From NCBI RefSeq assembly GCF_023715845.1, contig NZ_JAMBOR010000001.1, positions 186,001 through 250,000 of the forward strand: a stretch of DNA of 64,000 nucleotides. Direction: 5' to 3'. The stretch's first letter is position 1, and every line of letters begins with the position of its first letter. Below are positions 62,771-64,000 of this stretch, piece after piece. This stretch comes from Fictibacillus phosphorivorans. Its GTDB lineage: Bacteria; Bacillota; Bacilli; Bacillales; Fictibacillaceae. Under the pieces are notes generated by a model, which ran no database searches, was not told where the DNA came from, and was given only the letters and a program-made list of their open reading frames with translations. The translations under genes and the position numbers were made by a program.

Positions 62771-63856
62771 TTGAGCCTGAAAGATTTGATAAAAAGTTAT
62801 TTTGACCAAAACTCCTGGATGACGATGGAACAATTTATGCAATGGGCTTTATACCATCCGGAGTATGGTTACTACATGAATGGGCAAAAAAAAATTGGCA
62901 AAAACGGGGATTTTTATACATCTAGTTCGGTTTCAGATGTATTCGGTAAGGTTTGGGCTGATACATTTGTTAAAACAATCAAAGACCAAGATTTAGATCC
63001 TGCTGTAATAGAATTTGGAGCAGGATCTGGTCGATTCGCAAAACATGTTTTAGAAGCTTGGAAAGAAAAAGGTTTAGGGGAGCGGTTTTCCTATAACATT
63101 ATAGAAAAAAGTCCTTATCACAGTCAGCTTCTGCAAAATGAATTAGCAGGTTTCAAATCAATCGCCATTTTTCGTTCATTTGAAGAACTGAGAGAAGCTT
63201 GCCCGAATTATAAAGGTATTATTTTTGCCAATGAAGTATTAGATGCCTTTCCATTACGGATTTTTCGAAAGCAGGATAACATCTGGTTTGAAAAAGTAGT
63301 TTCTTTTGATGATGTTCAACAAGAGATTCGATATCACTATATAAAAGCATCTGACGGCTCATTATTAGATCAGCTATTTGCCAAAAGGAAAAGTGAGTTT
63401 GATCTTGAAGTATCATTTCAGATGGTAGATTGGCTGAAGAATATCTATGAATGGACAGCAGAGGATAGTGTCTATTTCTTTGTTGACTATGGTTATAAAG
63501 GAGAAGAGTGGAACAGAGATGCTTTAAAAGAAGGAAGCATACGAGGTTATCATAAGCATAGCATTGAAAATCATGCTCTTGATAAACCGGGTAAAATGGA
63601 TATCACTTATCATGTTGACTGGGACCAGGTTGAAAATATCGCAAAAGAACAAGGGGTTGAAACCATTCAATTTAGCATGCAAGGTGAATTTCTCCTACAA
63701 GAGGGTTTGTTAGCACTTCTTAATGATACCCAGAGTAGAGACCCCTTTTCTCTTGAACACAAAAGGAACAGGGCGATCAGGTCATTCCTTTTAGACAGTA
63801 CACTAGCTAACGGATTTCAAGTTATGATGCAACAAAAAAAACGGACGATTACATGA
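62771..63856 (+). CDS. SAM-dependent methyltransferase, MidA/NDUFAF7-like
   Basis: 361 residues. The SAM-binding motif is AVIEFGAGSGRFAKHVL and the post-motif regions GIIFANEVLDAFPLRIF and FFVDYGYKGEEW are characteristic of the MidA/NDUFAF7 family (PF02636), which methylates an arginine on complex I subunits in eukaryotes. The bacterial role is unclear. It starts at TTG 62771, two bases after yqgX, so the two are one operon. The 3' end lies inside a terminator hairpin. Confidence 0.85.
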   Translation: MSLKDLIKSYFDQNSWMTMEQFMQWALYHPEYGYYMNGQKKIGKNGDFYTSSSVSDVFGKVWADTFVKTIKDQDLDPAVIEFGAGSGRFAKHVLEAWKEKGLGERFSYNIIEKSPYHSQLLQNELAGFKSIAIFRSFEELREACPNYKGIIFANEVLDAFPLRIFRKQDNIWFEKVVSFDDVQQEIRYHYIKASDGSLLDQLFAKRKSEFDLEVSFQMVDWLKNIYEWTAEDSVYFFVDYGYKGEEWNRDALKEGSIRGYHKHSIENHALDKPGKMDITYHVDWDQVENIAKEQGVETIQFSMQGEFLLQEGLLALLNDTQSRDPFSLEHKRNRAIRSFLLDSTLANGFQVMMQQKKRTIT

Positions 63857-63872
63857 ACGTCCGTTTTTTTTA
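63838..63872 (+). terminator. Terminator after the methyltransferase gene
   Basis: ACGGACG / CGTCCGT seven-base stem spanning the stop codon, with a T8 tail; convergent with the DUF2626 gene. Confidence 0.88.
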
Positions 63873-63880
63873 TGCACTTA

Positions 63881-64000
63881 TTAATGTCCTCCGCCAGCAC
63901 CAGGTGTCATCATAAATGTTGACCAGTATGTAAATCCGACAAAGAAAACCGTTAAATAAGCACCAAAGATATAAATATACATACGTTCAGATAAGTTCAA
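63881..64000 (-). CDS. DUF2626 family membrane protein, C-terminal part (5' end outside window)
   Basis: The minus strand is open from the window end for 39 codons: LSERMYIYIFGAYLTVFF, then GFTYWSTFMM and TPGAGGGH before TAA. This matches the end of YqgY-like DUF2626 proteins as I recall them, with one membrane helix. Function unknown. Only the C-terminal half is visible. Confidence 0.7.
   Translation of the reverse strand: MNLSERMYIYIFGAYLTVFFVGFTYWSTFMMTPGAGGGH

Overview
The window is ordinary, well-packed chromosome from a low-GC, endospore-forming Bacillaceae bacterium. Gene order closely follows the Bacillus subtilis era - recO - ccpN - dnaG - sigA - cccA - trmK - ispH - cshB - nfo - zur - ispG - sodA - pbpA - pst - rpmG - glcK - yqgX stretch. 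Proteins, ribosome binding sites (AGGAGG-type, frequent GTG/TTG starts) and SigA-type promoters all fit that group. The B. subtilis gene order used for comparison is from memory. Genus is uncertain; a Bacillus or Fictibacillus-like organism fits. I see no prophage, insertion sequence, CRISPR array, rRNA or origin.

Layout: (1) 1-6860, housekeeping: era (5' truncated), yqzL, recO, ccpN, yqfL-type kinase regulator, yqxD, dnaG, sigA. (2) 7114-9902, a fatty acid oxidation pair (acyl-CoA dehydrogenase, acyl-CoA ligase). (3) 10138-16907, cccA, trmK, nif3-like, ispH, yqfQ, cshB, nfo, DUF2624. (4) 17004-24089, purine permease, an Mn-type ABC transporter behind an MntR-like box, a HAD phosphatase, and a Zn-type ABC transporter plus zur behind a Zur-like box. 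(5) 24150-30526, DUF1540, YqfX-like, ispG, LysM protein, DUF1002, DUF1189, Na/Pi cotransporter, and a frameshifted DUF456 gene. (6) 30678-31227, six tRNA genes. (7) 31441-40490, sodA, MFS, pbpA, and pstSCAB-phoU behind four PhoP-type repeats. (8) 41595-49465, a four-gene alpha-glucan operon that is the least conventional part of the window. (9) 49566-64000, rpmG, folate cyclo-ligase, DUF92, mobA, small yqgO-like gene, HAD, an unknown membrane-anchored protein, M42 peptidase, SpoVAF/GerA-family protein, yqgQ, glcK, LTA synthase-family gene, M14 peptidase, yqgX, a MidA-like methyltransferase and a truncated DUF2626 gene.

How it works together: the metal genes form two adjacent uptake loci, each with its own apparent metal-sensing operator. 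The phosphate genes (Na/Pi symporter, Pst system, PhoU) cover low- and high-affinity uptake. The glucan operon encodes a GH57 branching-enzyme domain fused to a GT4 glycosyltransferase, a sugar nucleotidyltransferase fused to a catalytically degenerate phosphohexomutase-like domain, a cytosolic GH15 glucoamylase, and a DUF4912 protein with a helix-turn-helix-like start. This looks like a compact make-branch-degrade module for an intracellular glucan, separate from classical glgBCDAP, and it is my best candidate for an under-described system. Other points of interest are regulatory: an apparent ECF-sigma promoter before the LTA synthase gene, terminator-like leader hairpins before ispH and pbpA, and a hairpin that buries the Shine-Dalgarno of a 58-residue gene.
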